Shown here: positions 1 to 12,525 of the stretch, piece after piece
How the letters are laid out: each line of letters begins with the position of its first letter
Numbering within the stretch: position 1 is the first letter of the stretch
Assembly (NCBI GenBank): GCA_036583965.1
Contig: JAZBQD010000027.1
Span: forward strand, 5,660,187-5,724,186
Length of the DNA: 64,000 nucleotides
Origin: Prunella strophiata
Taxonomy: Eukaryota > Chordata > Aves > Passeriformes > Prunellidae
Reading direction: 5' to 3'
The notes under the pieces: model-generated
What the model was told of the DNA's origin: nothing
What the model saw: the letters and a program-made list of their open reading frames with translations, nothing else
Database searches by the model: none
Translations under genes and position numbers: made by a program

Positions 1-792
1 ATCTAACTTTGGGCATAGGTTGTCCAGGTCATTGTTGCTCTCTCATGCTATCCCCATCAGCAGCATTTGGAAGGATCTCTTGGGTTATTTCACCTCTCTC
101 CATCCTTCCTGGTATGAATGGCTGGGTAGAGTAACAGACTTTTGCTAAGCTGCCCTTGTTGTTCTGCAGTGTGGCTTTCTTACAGAAGTACACATGGGTT
201 TAGGAGGCAGCAGCACACACAGATGCCCAAGCAATTAAACTGTTTGGTAATTATGTGATTCCTGGGTACCTCTTCCACCAGTAGTTCTGTATCATTCAGG
301 CATAGCATGCCATGCAAAAGATAGTAATATAAAAGGGAAATAGGTGCTCAGCTTCCAGATGTGCTCTAGGCACTGGTCTCTTCACAGATACCTGTTTAAT
401 GAATAGTCTTATCGTGGGAAAGGAGGAAGAAATCAGCAAGGTAACAGATGTTTCTAGTACAGAGTGTGGCCCTATGCTCATGATCTACCTCAGCTTACAA
501 AGAAAAAGCAGTTCAGAAACAACAGGGATGCAACTTGTCTGTACCTTACCAAATTTCTGCTCCCTCACCTCAGTCTCAGAGCTACTCAAAATGACACAGC
601 ACGTTGTAAACTTGTAGGAGTGCTGGGCTTTTCAACATTGTCCAAAATAGAAAAGCTGCAGACAGAAGTAGTGTGCAACAGAAGGTGCCCCAAGGTAGGA
701 ACATGGTGCACTGTCTTTGTGACTGCTGGAGTTCAATCCAGCTCGAGGAGGGTTTGAGCAGGCCAGGTCAGGAGTCTGTGCATTCCCTGCAG
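1..792 (+). other. LRP8 intron, 3' part
   Basis: This stretch precedes the first recognisable LRP8 exon. I looked for the preceding YWTD beta-propeller exon, whose end should resemble the LDLR-family sequence before DKVFWTD, and did not find it. There is no other coding or repeat signal I can support. Confidence 0.6.
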
Positions 793-935
793 GACAGAGT
801 GTTCTGGACTGACCTGGAGAACGAGGCGATCTTCAGCGCAAACAGGCTCAACTGGCTTGGACATCTCCATTCTGGCAGAGAATCTCAATAACCCCCATGA
901 CATCGTGGTGTTTCATGAGTTAAAGCAGCCCAAAG
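793..935 (+). CDS. LRP8: LRP8 exon with apparent 1-nt frameshift
   Basis: The exon opens after ccctgcag and ends before gtaaga. It reads [20 protein letters not shown], then loses the LRP8 frame. If the t at 853 is skipped, the sequence resumes as [20 protein letters not shown], as expected for LRP8. As written it reads [12 protein letters not shown] and hits a stop at 889-891. The exon is 143 nt; 142 nt is the length that gives the phase the next exon needs. Because the exons on both sides are intact, a sequence error or an individual variant is more likely than a dead gene. Confidence 0.88.
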
Positions 936-3900
936 GTAAGAGGTGTCCTCAGGATGTCATGGCCCTGAATCAGGTTTGGCAAATGAAATGCTCCCTGATG
1001 GTTCTTGATGAGAGAGAATGCACAGGTAATAATGGGAAATCAATGCCTAATGTTTGAAGTTCCTGTATAATTAATTCAGCAGCAGCATTTATTGAAGAAT
1101 CTGCAATTTGCTAATAGCTGTTTAATTAGCATCTTTGATAACAGTGAGTTACTCTTGTCACTGTGATGCTTCCCATTCATTATGTATTTGGGAAGTTTTT
1201 ACAGTACTTTGTAAGGCTCCACTGTACCATACAAACTGTAAAGATGCTTAAGCAACCTGATAAATTGAGGTGGGGAGTGGGAGAAGGTCTTTTCAGAGGA
1301 TCTGATATTTCTTTGCCAAGGGCAGGAAATAAATTATTAGAAAAATAACTTGTCTTTTCTTCCATCCTTGAACAGCTCCAGATTCCTGTGAGCTCAGCCC
1401 CCAGCCAAACGGAGGCTGTGACTACTTGTGTCTTCCTGCACCTCAGATCTCTCCCCACTCCCCCAAGTACACCTGTGCCTGTCCTGACAACATGTGGCTG
1501 GGTCCTGACATGAAAAAATGCTACAAAGGTAAATACAATCACATCTCCATTTCACTGTCCTAACAAAATCATACTTACAATGAATATATTTTCTGATGGT
1601 GAAAACACAAACAGCGACTTCTGAATTCCACTCCTTGCTGCCCTCTGAGCACCGCAGCACTGTGGTGTCCTTTGTTAAAAGCTTGCTTATTTTGGAAAGC
1701 TTAACCAGAAAAAGATACAGCAGGAAAGGGGAAAAAAAGGCTAGGGACCAGCACTAGAAGTGTGAATAGTCAATAAACCATTAAAATTGCTTATTCATAT
1801 ATTGATATATTGATTATGTAAAATATATATATATATATATATTTAGGTATCTATATCTATCTATCTATCTGTCTATAGATAGATACCAGATCTGAAGAGG
1901 ACACAGTTGTTGCTGATAATATCCTGAAGAGAGGAGTGGCTTCACTGTAGTTTTTCCTCACATGCAATGAGTTCCTGGTACAAATTCAGAATCTTAGGAG
2001 GTTCTCAAAAACCCCCGAGTTTGTGAACTTCATAGCTACCTTCAATACAGACTGCTTTTTTTATTAGTATTAATTAATCAAACTTGACTTCAGGAAATCA
2101 TTTCTGTACCGTTAGGCAGAGCACTGTCAATAGTTTGACTACCTGGGAAATAGAATTGAAATTTAGTTTCTGCTTCTCTTCATTAAATATAACAATTCTT
2201 TGTAGATTAATATCACCATTTGTGATTTGTTTGGTGTACCTGCTTTAACCAAATTTCATTGTTGCTCTTGGTTTTCAGATCTTCCAACCACTGCAACTCC
2301 TGTAGTGGTTTCCACAACCACAGCATCCCGTGCTGATGGCACCACGACCATGGCTGCTGTACCTGGCAGTGCCAATGACACCACTGAAGTTGTCCCCAAA
2401 GCTGTACCAGAAGCTACAATCACCACCCCAAGTCTTCATTTACCTTCCACCACATCCATCCTGATAGACTCTGAGATGACCACTGGAAACAGCAATTTAT
2501 CCCAGCACTGTAAGAGAATGAGATTCCTTTCCTTCCCCTGTGTCACAGCTCCTCAAGCACTGGTGGGAGATCTGACCTAATGTCTGATTCCAGAGGGGTC
2601 AGGGGCAGGCACACCCTGGTGCACAGCAGGAGACATCAGCTCCTCTCCCTGCAGGCACCTGGGTTATGATGGCTGCTGTCACTTCAGTCACTTGGCATGT
2701 CTAGGAACTTGCATCAGCTTTTATCCAAGGCACATGAACAGCCCTGACAGTCACATCAGCCCTTGCCTTGTGCCCAGTTCTGGCTCATCCCAGCTTCAGT
2801 GCTGCAGACAGTAGAATGGATCATTCTGCAGGTGCTTCACCTATTTTAATTGTTTAATTATTAATGTGATCCAGCACAAGTTCTGGGTGAAAAATTCCCC
2901 CTGTGCATCTTTAGTGCTGCTGGACATGGGGAATCACTACAGCCCAAGACAAGCTGCCTCTGGTTTGTGTGCTGTGCTTGGCATGTTAATGTGGCCTCAT
3001 CATGACACAGGTTTGAAGTTTTGCATTATTTATCAGAAGAGCATCCCAGTGGAGAGCACTAATAGGCTCTCCTCAGTGGAACACCAGCCTCAACCTCACA
3101 GCTAACAGGCAATCCCTCCAGGTCCTGCTGCCAAGGCAAAGCAGAAAGGCTGAATGGCTATGAAAAAAAAAAAAAAAAATTCTAGTCCAGAGAGAAGATT
3201 TTGCTCTGCAAGACCTCAAACAGACATGTATGTTTAAAAACAGTGAAATGCTGCTTTCCCCCAAATGTTTCACTGTTTCCATTACATCTGGAAAGCAGCA
3301 ACACACCAGCCCTGTCTGTAGAACTTTGCTGCATGGGGAGAGTACAGTCCAATGGCTAAAATACATTCAGTTCTCTCTGTGCAAGTTTCTTTCAAATGCA
3401 ACAATTGCCTTTTTAATAAGCCATGGAAGCAAGGTGCTTTTATTGTCCACTTTGGAAATAGTGTGGCTTTTTATTAAGTAAATAACTGTGTAATGGAACA
3501 GCCTGCCACAGGGAAGTATTTAAAAGTTGCATGAATTGTTGTATCAAAAGAAAAAGTACAGTTACTTCCTCCTCTTTCAACTCCTGATATTTTAGCAAAA
3601 GTAGATTTTCTCTACTGATACCCTATATGAGAGCTCAGAGCAAACATTTTAAAGTGTAGAACTTGAAAGGTTATATTGATTTTTTTTTTAATTATATTTT
3701 CCTGTAATGGCTTTTTTCTAAGTACAGTATTGAGTTTTGGGACCATCCTTGCATGCTGGGGCAGGCTTGCAGCAATGAGGGATAGATGTGTTCACTAACT
3801 TCTTTGCTGTAAATAATGAAAAAGGAAAAAATTAAACAGAGAAGCTGTGTAGATGGCTTTGAACTACATTTTTTTCTGACAGCTTAATAAGTCATTCATT

Positions 3901-5809
3901 GTGTCAGTACTAGCAAGTGTTCTGTTGTGGATTTTTAGGAATGTATTCACCATCCCCTGATGCGTGCATGGCATTTCCATTAAATGACAGGTTTTTAAAA
4001 GTGGCCTCTTTTTTGTGCTTGAAAACTGGAGGCCCAGGCACAGTCACCCATTTCTGGTCAGAGCTGCTCTGACAGCCCTGGAGCCTGGAGCCCTTCAGTG
4101 GCCTCGAGCTCTGGGCTGTCCCTGTCCCCTGGTGAGGCAGCAGCGCTGCAGGGACCTCGTTCCTCAGGAGAAGGAGCCCAGCTCAGCCCAGATCCCTGTG
4201 CACCACTCAGTGTCACCAGAATAATTTTATTATGAAACTTCTTTAATTCTTTAAATTCTTAAATTGCAAAAGCTTTCTGATGGGCAGAGCAGCACGGGTA
4301 CTTAACAGGAAACATCTTTAAAAGCAGCAAATGAGTTAAATGATCAGAACACTTCTGTAATTACAGATGCAAATGATGATGAAGGCTTTGGTTCTACTGT
4401 GACAGCAGCTGTGATTGGGATTGTCATTCCTGTGGGTAAGCAGACTGGATTTAACCTTTGGAGGAGTTCACCAAAATGCAATACCAAAATATTGTATTTA
4501 CCACAGTCAATACACTTTTCCAGTTTTCAGGGGTGGGGTGGGAAAGAGTAACTGCTGAACTGGGGAACAGCAGCCCAGCTTTGAGAAAATGTTGTGAGGA
4601 TGGCTGCCAGCACGGGCACATCCCAGCAGATCCATGCTGCCTAACAGCCCTGTCTCTCCCTCTCCTCAGTGGTCATTGGCTTGCTGTGCATGGGGGGATA
4701 CCTCATCTGGAGAAACTGGAAACGGAAGAATACTAAAAGCATGAATTTTGATAATCCAGTTTATAGGAAGACAACAGAAGAGGAAGATGAAGACGAAATC
4801 CACATTGGGCGAACTGCCCAAATTGGACACGTGTACCCAGCAGTAAGTACCTGAGGAGATGGCTGCTGGGGAAGATTAATTCTGTTCAGAGTTCCAATAC
4901 AGAATTGGGATTAGTGTTATTTATTTGCCACTGACAAAAACCAGAATTATTATTTATATTTCTGACAAAATTTTATTATTATTATTTATATTTCTGACAA
5001 AAACCAGAATTTTTTTTAGTATCATTGATTAGGCAGAAGTCTGAACTTCTGCTGCCCCTGCAGTTGTGTTAGAATGTAGTGCTCTGGGTCAGATACTCAG
5101 TTCAAATGAAGAATAATTGTCCTAATCAAGGTACCAATCTGATAAATGTAAAGCTCCCTTAAGAGCTACCTCAGGATGGGACAGGTGATTACTCATCCCC
5201 TACTGGATTCCATTTTATCTGTGCTTAGGCTGCTACCACGTGCCCAAACTATCCTAAGGGTAAATTCAGTTTCTCTACATACCAGGGAGAATATTTTCTC
5301 CATAGTAACAGTATAAAGAAAAGTCACATTCCTCACAAGGAGAAGTGACTGAGGTTCTGTAAGAAGTTAAGGAAAAGGATCCTCCTTCACAGCAGCATCC
5401 CTGGGGAGAGGAGCACTGGCAGGTGTAAGTGCATTGTATTTTCAGAAGAGAGCAGGAAGATCCAGAGTAATGAGTGAAGGCAGTACAGCTCCTGCAGGGG
5501 CAGGTGGGTGGATAATGTCCTCTGTCATCTAAAGGTCCCACACAAGATCACACTGGAGAAAGTGACATCCCTTGCAAGGAATTTTATCCAACATACATGG
5601 GCAGGAAACTTCCCAGCACCTCTTTAGTAACCTCATTTGGAGAGGAAAAAAATCACAACCTGGAATAGGCTTGTGACCAATACAGTAGGGACAGCCATGA
5701 GAGTTCTAACAAGAAATACAAGTCAGCACCAGTATCACAGTTCACAAAAGTGTGTTTTTTGCCTCCCCAGCGTGTTGCATTAAGCTTAGAAGATGATGGG
5801 TTGCCATGA
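793..5809 (+). CDS. LRP8: LRP8 (apolipoprotein E receptor 2), 3' part: last six coding exons
   Basis: LRP8 is a single-pass receptor of the LDL-receptor family that binds reelin and ApoE and signals through Dab1. Exons that join in frame: 793-935 (last beta-propeller segment, [17 protein letters not shown]), 1376-1528 (C-terminal EGF module with six cysteines, ending [16 protein letters not shown]), 2279-2509 (Thr/Ser-rich O-glycosylated stalk), 4367-4435 (start of the membrane segment, [14 protein letters not shown]), 4670-4842 (rest of the membrane helix, basic stop-transfer RNWKRKN and endocytic/Dab1 motif NFDNPVY) and 5771-5809 ([12 protein letters not shown] and the stop). All junctions have GT donors and AG acceptors in matching phases. 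[20 protein letters not shown] separates LRP8 from LDLR and VLDLR. The 5' exons lie outside the window. Exon 793-935 carries an apparent extra base near 853. No exon for the mammalian proline-rich cytoplasmic insert was seen in the last intron. Confidence 0.96.
1817..1888. repeat. (AT)n and (TATC)n microsatellite
   Basis: An AT dinucleotide run at about 1822-1842 is followed by a TATC tetranucleotide run near 1850-1871 and its inverted complement (atagatagata). It lies in the LRP8 intron between the EGF exon and the O-glycosylation exon. The rest of that intron (1529-2278) shows no other feature. Confidence 0.85.
2510..4366 (+). other. LRP8 intron between stalk and membrane exons
   Basis: An 1857-nt intron from gtaaga to ttacag. 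Apart from a poly(A) run near 3162-3178, I see no exon or recognisable repeat. The small open frames in it have no family resemblance. Confidence 0.7.
4843..5770 (+). other. Last LRP8 intron; no insert exon seen
   Basis: This 928-nt intron occupies the position where mammals place the alternatively spliced proline-rich exon of the cytoplasmic tail. The exon before it ends in phase 0 (HVYPA) and the one after begins [13 protein letters not shown] see no forward open segment resembling the insert. A short imperfect tandem duplication containing ttatatttctgacaaaa lies at about 4930-5012. Confidence 0.65.
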
Positions 5810-8800
5810 GGATGAAGATGCTGCTCCAATCATCTGAACACTGAACAAATCTGCTTTGGGATCACAGAACCTGCTTCTTCTTTTCAGTCATTATTTATGT
5901 TGCAGAAGGGTAACCACAAAGTTATAATGAACTGCAAACATCCAAAGGATGTGAGAGTTTTGTATGTATAATCTTTTATACACATTTTAACTTGTTGCAC
6001 TACCCATTTGTGATAGTGAATAAGCAACAGCTGAGCTACTAACTCAATGTACATAACCAGCCAGGCTGAAGGTTCAGTAGCTATTGCTTTATTCTAAGAC
6101 TATATTTATAGATATTTTGTAAATATGTTGAATATGCTTTGTGGCTATCCATCAACATAAGTAAAATAAATTCTGTACAGGCAGTTTAGAAATATTTATT
6201 AACAAAATCTGGATTATAAAGTCTGTTCTGTAAATATAGTAGAGGGGTGAGAGTATTTATTTTTTGTATGTTTGGCTTGCTGTGCATAGATTATCTGTGT
6301 GTATATCTATCTGGATGAGATAGATATATAGGCATATAAATATATACATATATATAAATATATATACATATATTTTAAAACTACTAGCCTACATTTATGA
6401 AAATTAGGAATAATTGAATTTTTACAGGATGTTTGAGAAGTTTGCTTTGAAATCTAAAGACACTATGTAAGAAAGAGCTATAGTGTAAGATAGCTGACCA
6501 GTGAAGCACTCCATAACAAACAGCTCCTGATTTCCATCCTGGCTCTTAAGGGCTGCTTTTATATTTTCCAGTCTATCCATGAAGAATCCATGCAGTGCAT
6601 TTAACTGGAGAGCTACTGCCTACAGCATTTCAGTCAGGAGAAACTCCTACAGCACCAGGGTTTTTGTGCTGTATTGTTGCTTTTTTACAGCTTGGTACAA
6701 ATCTGATTTGGTTTTTGTTCATTTGTCTCTAAATGTAAATCTAAATGCTTTTCCACACTGGGGATCTTGCATCTCTTAAATCAGCTCAGAATTAACAGAA
6801 ATAAACATTTAGCCATATATTTCCACACTCCCAGGTAAGCACTCCCTGGTTCATCAGGAAAATAGCACAATAACAGAAGTCACTTCCTTCTGTCCTTGCC
6901 CTTGTCCCCTGCTCATACTTATAAAAACCCAATTTTAGAAGCTGCTGTGGCACACACAGAACTTGTCCCAAGTCCTGCCCATGGAACAAGCTGCCCCATG
7001 GCAGGTCTCACAGAGCACTGGACAAAAACCCCCAGCCTTTCCAGTGGCTTTGGCTGGGTCATCCTGCACCTGGCAGGAAAAACACTTGGTTTTTCTCATC
7101 TCATTCTACAGGATTTCCTGAGAATTCTGTGGGAAGTGAATACACTTACCTCCCACTGCATAATGGACTAGCACCTCCCTGAACTGTACCAAATCCTGGA
7201 GGTACAGAGAAATCTTCCTCATGTTTTTATGTCAGTCCAAGCTTTTGTATTTGAGTGAGTAGAAGAAACTCAGGCTGAGTAGGCTTGGTTTTTTGGGTTT
7301 TTTTTTTTTCCTTTCTTTTAGAATAAATTTACAGAGTAATGTGAGCTGGAAGCTGATTCTTGACTAAGAGAAGACAGAAAGTGTTTAAAGCCCTGGTATG
7401 CATTACAGACATCACACATACTCTCAAATGCCTCATGGCCTGCATAGACAATACAGAAGTAATCAAGCATCCTTCTATTCGAAATTTTAGATTTTAAGGC
7501 AGTGACAACATGAGTGAGATATCCCATTATTGTTTTAAGGTATGAAGCTCTCTTTCTATAAATCCATGCACTGTGTGCATGAAGAAAAAAGCTGAGAAAG
7601 GCTGTATGTGATAACACTGTAACTAACAGACGAATGTAAATATATAAGAAAGTTCTACAGTTTTGATACTTTTTTAAGAACACACAAACAAACCTGTACA
7701 AACCACTTGTAAAAGGCTGCAGGTTTTTTCAAACCATTGTAAATGAACTTGATGTGCAGTGCTGATTTCAACCTTTACAGATTTATAACTACTGAGAAGT
7801 CAAACACCAAATTTGTTTTTTAAGAAATTAATTATTTTAAATAATGGTTCAGATTGGTAGGGTGATATTTAACATTGTAATCATTTCTGCTCTGTCTTGT
7901 CATACTGAAGTTCTGTTAGAGTAAGTTCTTGCTTGGTGCCTTTTGTGTTTCAGTTCTTACCTTCCAGACAAAAGGCCCAGGGAGGGGCGGGGGGGCTCTG
8001 TGTAACACTTGCTGTACTGGAAACCAAATGAACACGTTTGTAAAACAGTGCACTGTTTCTATAGAAAGATTAAATTTTTTATCTGGGATTACTGAACTAA
8101 TTACTTCATGGTGTCTGAAATGGGACTGTATCACATTTTGGTCTGAGTTTTCCCTAACTCTTAACTGCCCAAATCCAGAGTGGGATCTGGGAGCAGTGCT
8201 GTGTAATGCAACTGTCCAGCTGCAGTGTCACAACAGCAGCACTGGGGACACTTCATATTCCAGAGCACTTTGTTCTGAAGTGTCTTTTTCTGCCACACTG
8301 GCAAACAGCACCAGCTGCAGTTCCTTGACTCAGTGATGTAACTGAGTAAAACCTCCTGTGGTACAAGTACACCAGTCCTTACCCAGGGTGAGAAAATGTC
8401 CCAGAACTGAACAGTGCCCACAACACCACTGGTGGAGTTTTTCACCTGAACTATTATTTACTAATGCTGGACTGTTCAACAACTAACTGCAAGAGACTCA
8501 GTTTCTTCTTGGAGCTTTTGGTAAAATGCCTACACAAGCTGCAAAACTCCTTAGAGCCACACTTACACCATCTTGAAAAAAAGACAGAAATGCTGCTGTT
8601 CTTGGAATCTCAAGAGGCAGGCTCAACTTCTTTTCTTCTAAACATACAAACAGTCCCTCCCATAGAAATAAAGCTGGAAAAAGGTTCATGTACTGGAAGT
8701 ATGACAATAGTTTTGGCTGGACACATAAGTGACTCAGAACTAAACACACTGTTAGCTTGCTCTCTCTTCCCCGTCTCTTGAAAAAATAAAATCCTGGATA
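5810..8800 (+). other. LRP8: LRP8 3' UTR and proximal downstream DNA
   Basis: AU-rich sequence follows the LRP8 stop, with several aataaa hexamers: 6165-6170, 6800-6805, 7322-7327 and 8785-8790. An AT-rich microsatellite of tata/catata lies at about 6300-6372. Which polyadenylation site is used cannot be decided from sequence, so the UTR end is uncertain. No open frame in this stretch resembles a known protein. Confidence 0.55.
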
Positions 8801-11586
8801 ATACCCTACAATACAACACTACACAACCTTTCCCCACTGCATGTTGTTCAAAGCCCTGGGAAGCAGTGCATTTATTGGAAATCTCCTTCAGTCAATTCTT
8901 AGTCCCAAAGGAAGCAGCCAAGCAGGTAAAACTTTTCAAGCACAAAGAGTTATTACCAAACTAATGTGGACTGATGTACTGGTAAATATCAGTGGTTTAG
9001 TTTTCTATCTAACTGAAAATAGGCTTTTTCTTACTTTAAAACATTCTTTCCTTTCAGTTAAGTACTTTAGCAAAGTAATATGGCAACAAATAGAAAAAGT
9101 GAAACAACAAAATTCTCTCCAGGTCTAAACAGCAAGAACAGCACAAAAGAAAATTGAAAGAGCCTCATGAGAGAGTCCTAAACCTAGCTGGGCATTATGG
9201 TATGCCTCCCAAAACAACTCCCTTTTTAAATTATTTATGTTATATAAGCAATAACATTATTTCTAATAATTTCACTTCTTACATATAGTAACTGTACAGT
9301 CTGAGCTAATCCACAGCAACACTGTTCTGCCTGCTCCCATTAAGATGCTCTATGGACTACAGGGACTCACCTCTGTCCCTCAGTGTTTGTGTAACACATG
9401 TAACTCAGTCACCCTGCTGCAGGAATATGTGTGCTCATGTCCTTACACTGTTTGTTCTCCAGCCCTTCAAACTTTGGGAAACACTTTTAAATCTGTTTTC
9501 CTAATTTACATCCTTGCCTTGAAGCAGGGGCCGACAGCCACAGGCTGTTGTGAGCTCTTTCACTGCTCCAGTGCAGGCATTTATAGAGTGGTGCCAGTCC
9601 AGTTGTCTCCTAAATGCACACATTTCCTCTCCTGTCCCCTCCTGAGAATGGGAGTGACAGAAGGGCTTTGGTGGGCAAATGGCATCCAGGCAGGGAAAAC
9701 CCACCAACCCCAGAAGAGAAAAATGGGGGGTTCACTTTCTACAGAGACCAAACTGGCTCCTCTCAGACAGATGGAATGAGCCTGGCCAAAAGTTTGCCAG
9801 GCTCATTACACCCCAGGGAATGAACTGAGCCACCTTGTTTCACTTGTATGGCTTTGAGCACCAGCTCCCCAGCCAAGACACAAATCTGAGAGTCCAGTTT
9901 TACACAGACAAAGATGAACTTGTGGCTTTTGCTGTCACAGCAGCAGAGATTGTGACACAAACCATCAGCTTCACAATAGATCACCTCCCAGAGTGTCCCC
10001 AGAAGATGGCCTGTATGCCTTCAGGGTGCTGCACGTGGATTTCTCATCCCAACTTCCAGAAGAAGCCAACGAGCACCAGTCCAGGCTGAGTTCTCAGCTT
10101 TCACAGGAGGGCAGTAATGCTAACCTGTATCTGCACCTATGCATCAGCAAGCAGAATGAGAATTAACATGCTTTAAAAAATCATACTCTTTTAACAAATT
10201 ATTTGCAGCATTCAGAGCTCTCCATGTACCTCAGTGGGAGAACATTTCCTTACAGGATTAGCCACAGCTGCCTGCTAAGTTCCCCACACTATCAAGGAAA
10301 CCACTGTAATCTTGTCAGTGGTGATAAGGCAGTGCCTTAGCAGGGAGCTGAAGTTATGTCAGTGAAACAAGCAAATCTCCCTGATAGTTTGATAGGTTCC
10401 TGCCTGGCTCCAAGGATGATGTACACAGGATTACAGAAGGCTGGACTGATAATTTTGTCTTCACATCAGTTCAGTTCTTCAGCCCTTGCCTTGAGGCTGC
10501 AAAGTCAGGTAGAAAAGGAGAGGTTTTACCCACAGTTCTTGGCCAGGTACAACTGAGGCCAAATAGCAAAGACATTCCACAAGAGCCTTTTCAGGGCCTT
10601 ATCTGCTGAGCCTGCCAATCAAGGAATTCATTAGTTCCACCTACAGTAATTTATTTTCATTCATATATTCCCCCACTGGGGCTCAGCTTAAAGCACATAC
10701 ATTACTTTAATTCAAGCCATTACACATGAAAGATGATGGAAAGCCTTAAAACCAAACACACAAGAAAAATCCCTGAATCTACATATTTCACTAATAAGGC
10801 ACAAACCTAAATAAGTTCTAAGCAAAGAGAGCACCTTGCAATGATGCTTAGAAGATAAACAATACTTGAAGGTAATCTTTAGGTCTAAGCTTCATTGACA
10901 GAAATTTTCTTACAAAGGCTAAAGTTGACTTCTAGACTTCCACTAATGAAAAGCTGACTCAAAATTATTGGAAATTGACATTATTTTTAGCAATATCTGA
11001 AATGGGTGTCACATTCAAAAGCCTTACCTCATGAACTTTCACATTACCTTTGATACTAAAGGCATCAGTGGCAATAAAAGTCATGAAGAAGTTAATAATA
11101 AAAACTTTCTCAATCACATCAGTGGCTGGCAGCCTGAAGAGGAGCAGGTGAGGTTAACAGAATCTCTTGCTATAGAGGTCTTGGCAGGAAAAGCCAAATA
11201 AACTTTTTTTGCCCTTTTGGAATTCAGTTGACACAAGCTCCATCCCAGTGTGGTGAGGCAGGAACTCTCCAAATCTCTCCAAGTTACATCTCTCCTTGTG
11301 TCTTCCTTTATTTTTTTTTTTTTTTTTTTTAAGGTGACTTAAGAACTATCCATAACAGACTCTGATCATAAAAATCTACTTTGTCTCCTGCAGACTAAGA
11401 GATAAAAACAAGGGCCTGGCTCACAATCCCCAAGGACAGTTACAGTTGTTCCTTTGCCTTGGCTATGGCACTGCCCAGGACATAAATAAGCAGTGATGCT
11501 TTAATCATTACAACTTATATGCACAACCACCAAAAACAACATTTTGGTGTTTTCTTCAGTCATGTGTCAGTTTACAGAAGCTCATG

Positions 11587-11750
11587 GAGCTGCAATATTT
11601 GCTGCATAGAGAGGTTGCACCTTCTCCATCCCTGGAAGTGTTCAAGGCCAAGCTGGAATATCCTGCTCTAGTGGAATGTGTCCCTGCCCATGGCAGGAGG
11701 TTGGAACTGGATGATCTTAAAGGTCCTTTCCAACCCAACCATATGAATGT
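11587..11750 (+). mobile_element. CR1 LINE 3' end fragment
   Basis: The stretch carries phrases typical of the avian CR1 3' end: tctccatccctggaagtgtt, gtgtccctgcccatggcagg and aaggtcctttccaacccaac. It is a 5'-truncated non-LTR retrotransposon copy with no open frame for reverse transcriptase. Confidence 0.9.
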
Positions 11751-11784
11751 GCACCAAAATTATTAAACTAGAGAATATGATATT

Positions 11785-11813
11785 CATACTTTGAATATGA
11801 TATTCAAAGTATG
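11785..11813. repeat. Perfect palindrome, 14-bp arms
   Basis: Arm catactttgaatat (11785-11798) is followed by one g and then its exact reverse complement (11800-11813). A partial direct copy of the central gaatatgatattc lies just upstream at 11773-11785. It sits about 35 bp after the CR1 fragment. Confidence 0.85.
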
Positions 11814-12483
11814 ATCACCAGCCTAGAATAGACTCTAAGTAATACAAATACACACAGATAGGGATGTAACCCAAGCCTGATTTATACACAACCAAAGACA
11901 TGGGCCATCTGCAGACCTAGATAAATTAATTGAGAAGCTGTGACAGGACCATATGATGATGATGTGTTGTTTGTAACACATTACTCTGGACTTTCAGCTA
12001 CACTGTGCCAGGAATTAGCCACAGTTATGGTTTCCCATAGCAACAGGATATATGGGACAAACTGCTCAGGAAAACCCAGCTGAACAGGAGCTGTACCTCC
12101 CCTGCTGAGCCAAGCCAGGTGTTGTCTCACTTTGCAGGAAAGTGAAACCCATCTCCTCCATGTGCACCTGCAATACTTCTCAAATTCAGTCAAAATGTAC
12201 CCCTTTCAAAGCAGCTGGTGTTATACCACTCCCACACTGCTTCAGACCTGCAGACAAGCCTGGTCAGCCCAAAGAAGGATGGACTAAACCCACTGAACTT
12301 GCCTCCAGATGTCATTAATTCAGTAAGTCTTGTGCTTACAACGTCCCTGTCACTCAGCTGCTGTCCCTGCAGTGACCACAGAGCAGCTCTGCACTGACCC
12401 TGCTTCAAATGTGACTGCCCAGCAAGCACTGCAGGGAACACCAATGACTGCGTGCACATCTCTGCTACCCGACCCAACAATCC

Positions 12484-12525
12484 AGTGTCACATCAAACAG
12501 CTTCAGTGTCACATCAAACAGCTTC
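12484..12525. repeat. 21-bp perfect tandem duplication
   Basis: A 21-base unit beginning agtgtcacatcaaacagctt occurs twice back to back (12484-12504 and 12505-12525) without mismatch. Confidence 0.9.

Noticed and set aside
9835..10089. 84-codon open frame as a possible exon
   Set aside because: No recognised motif, no convincing splice sites and no neighbouring exons.
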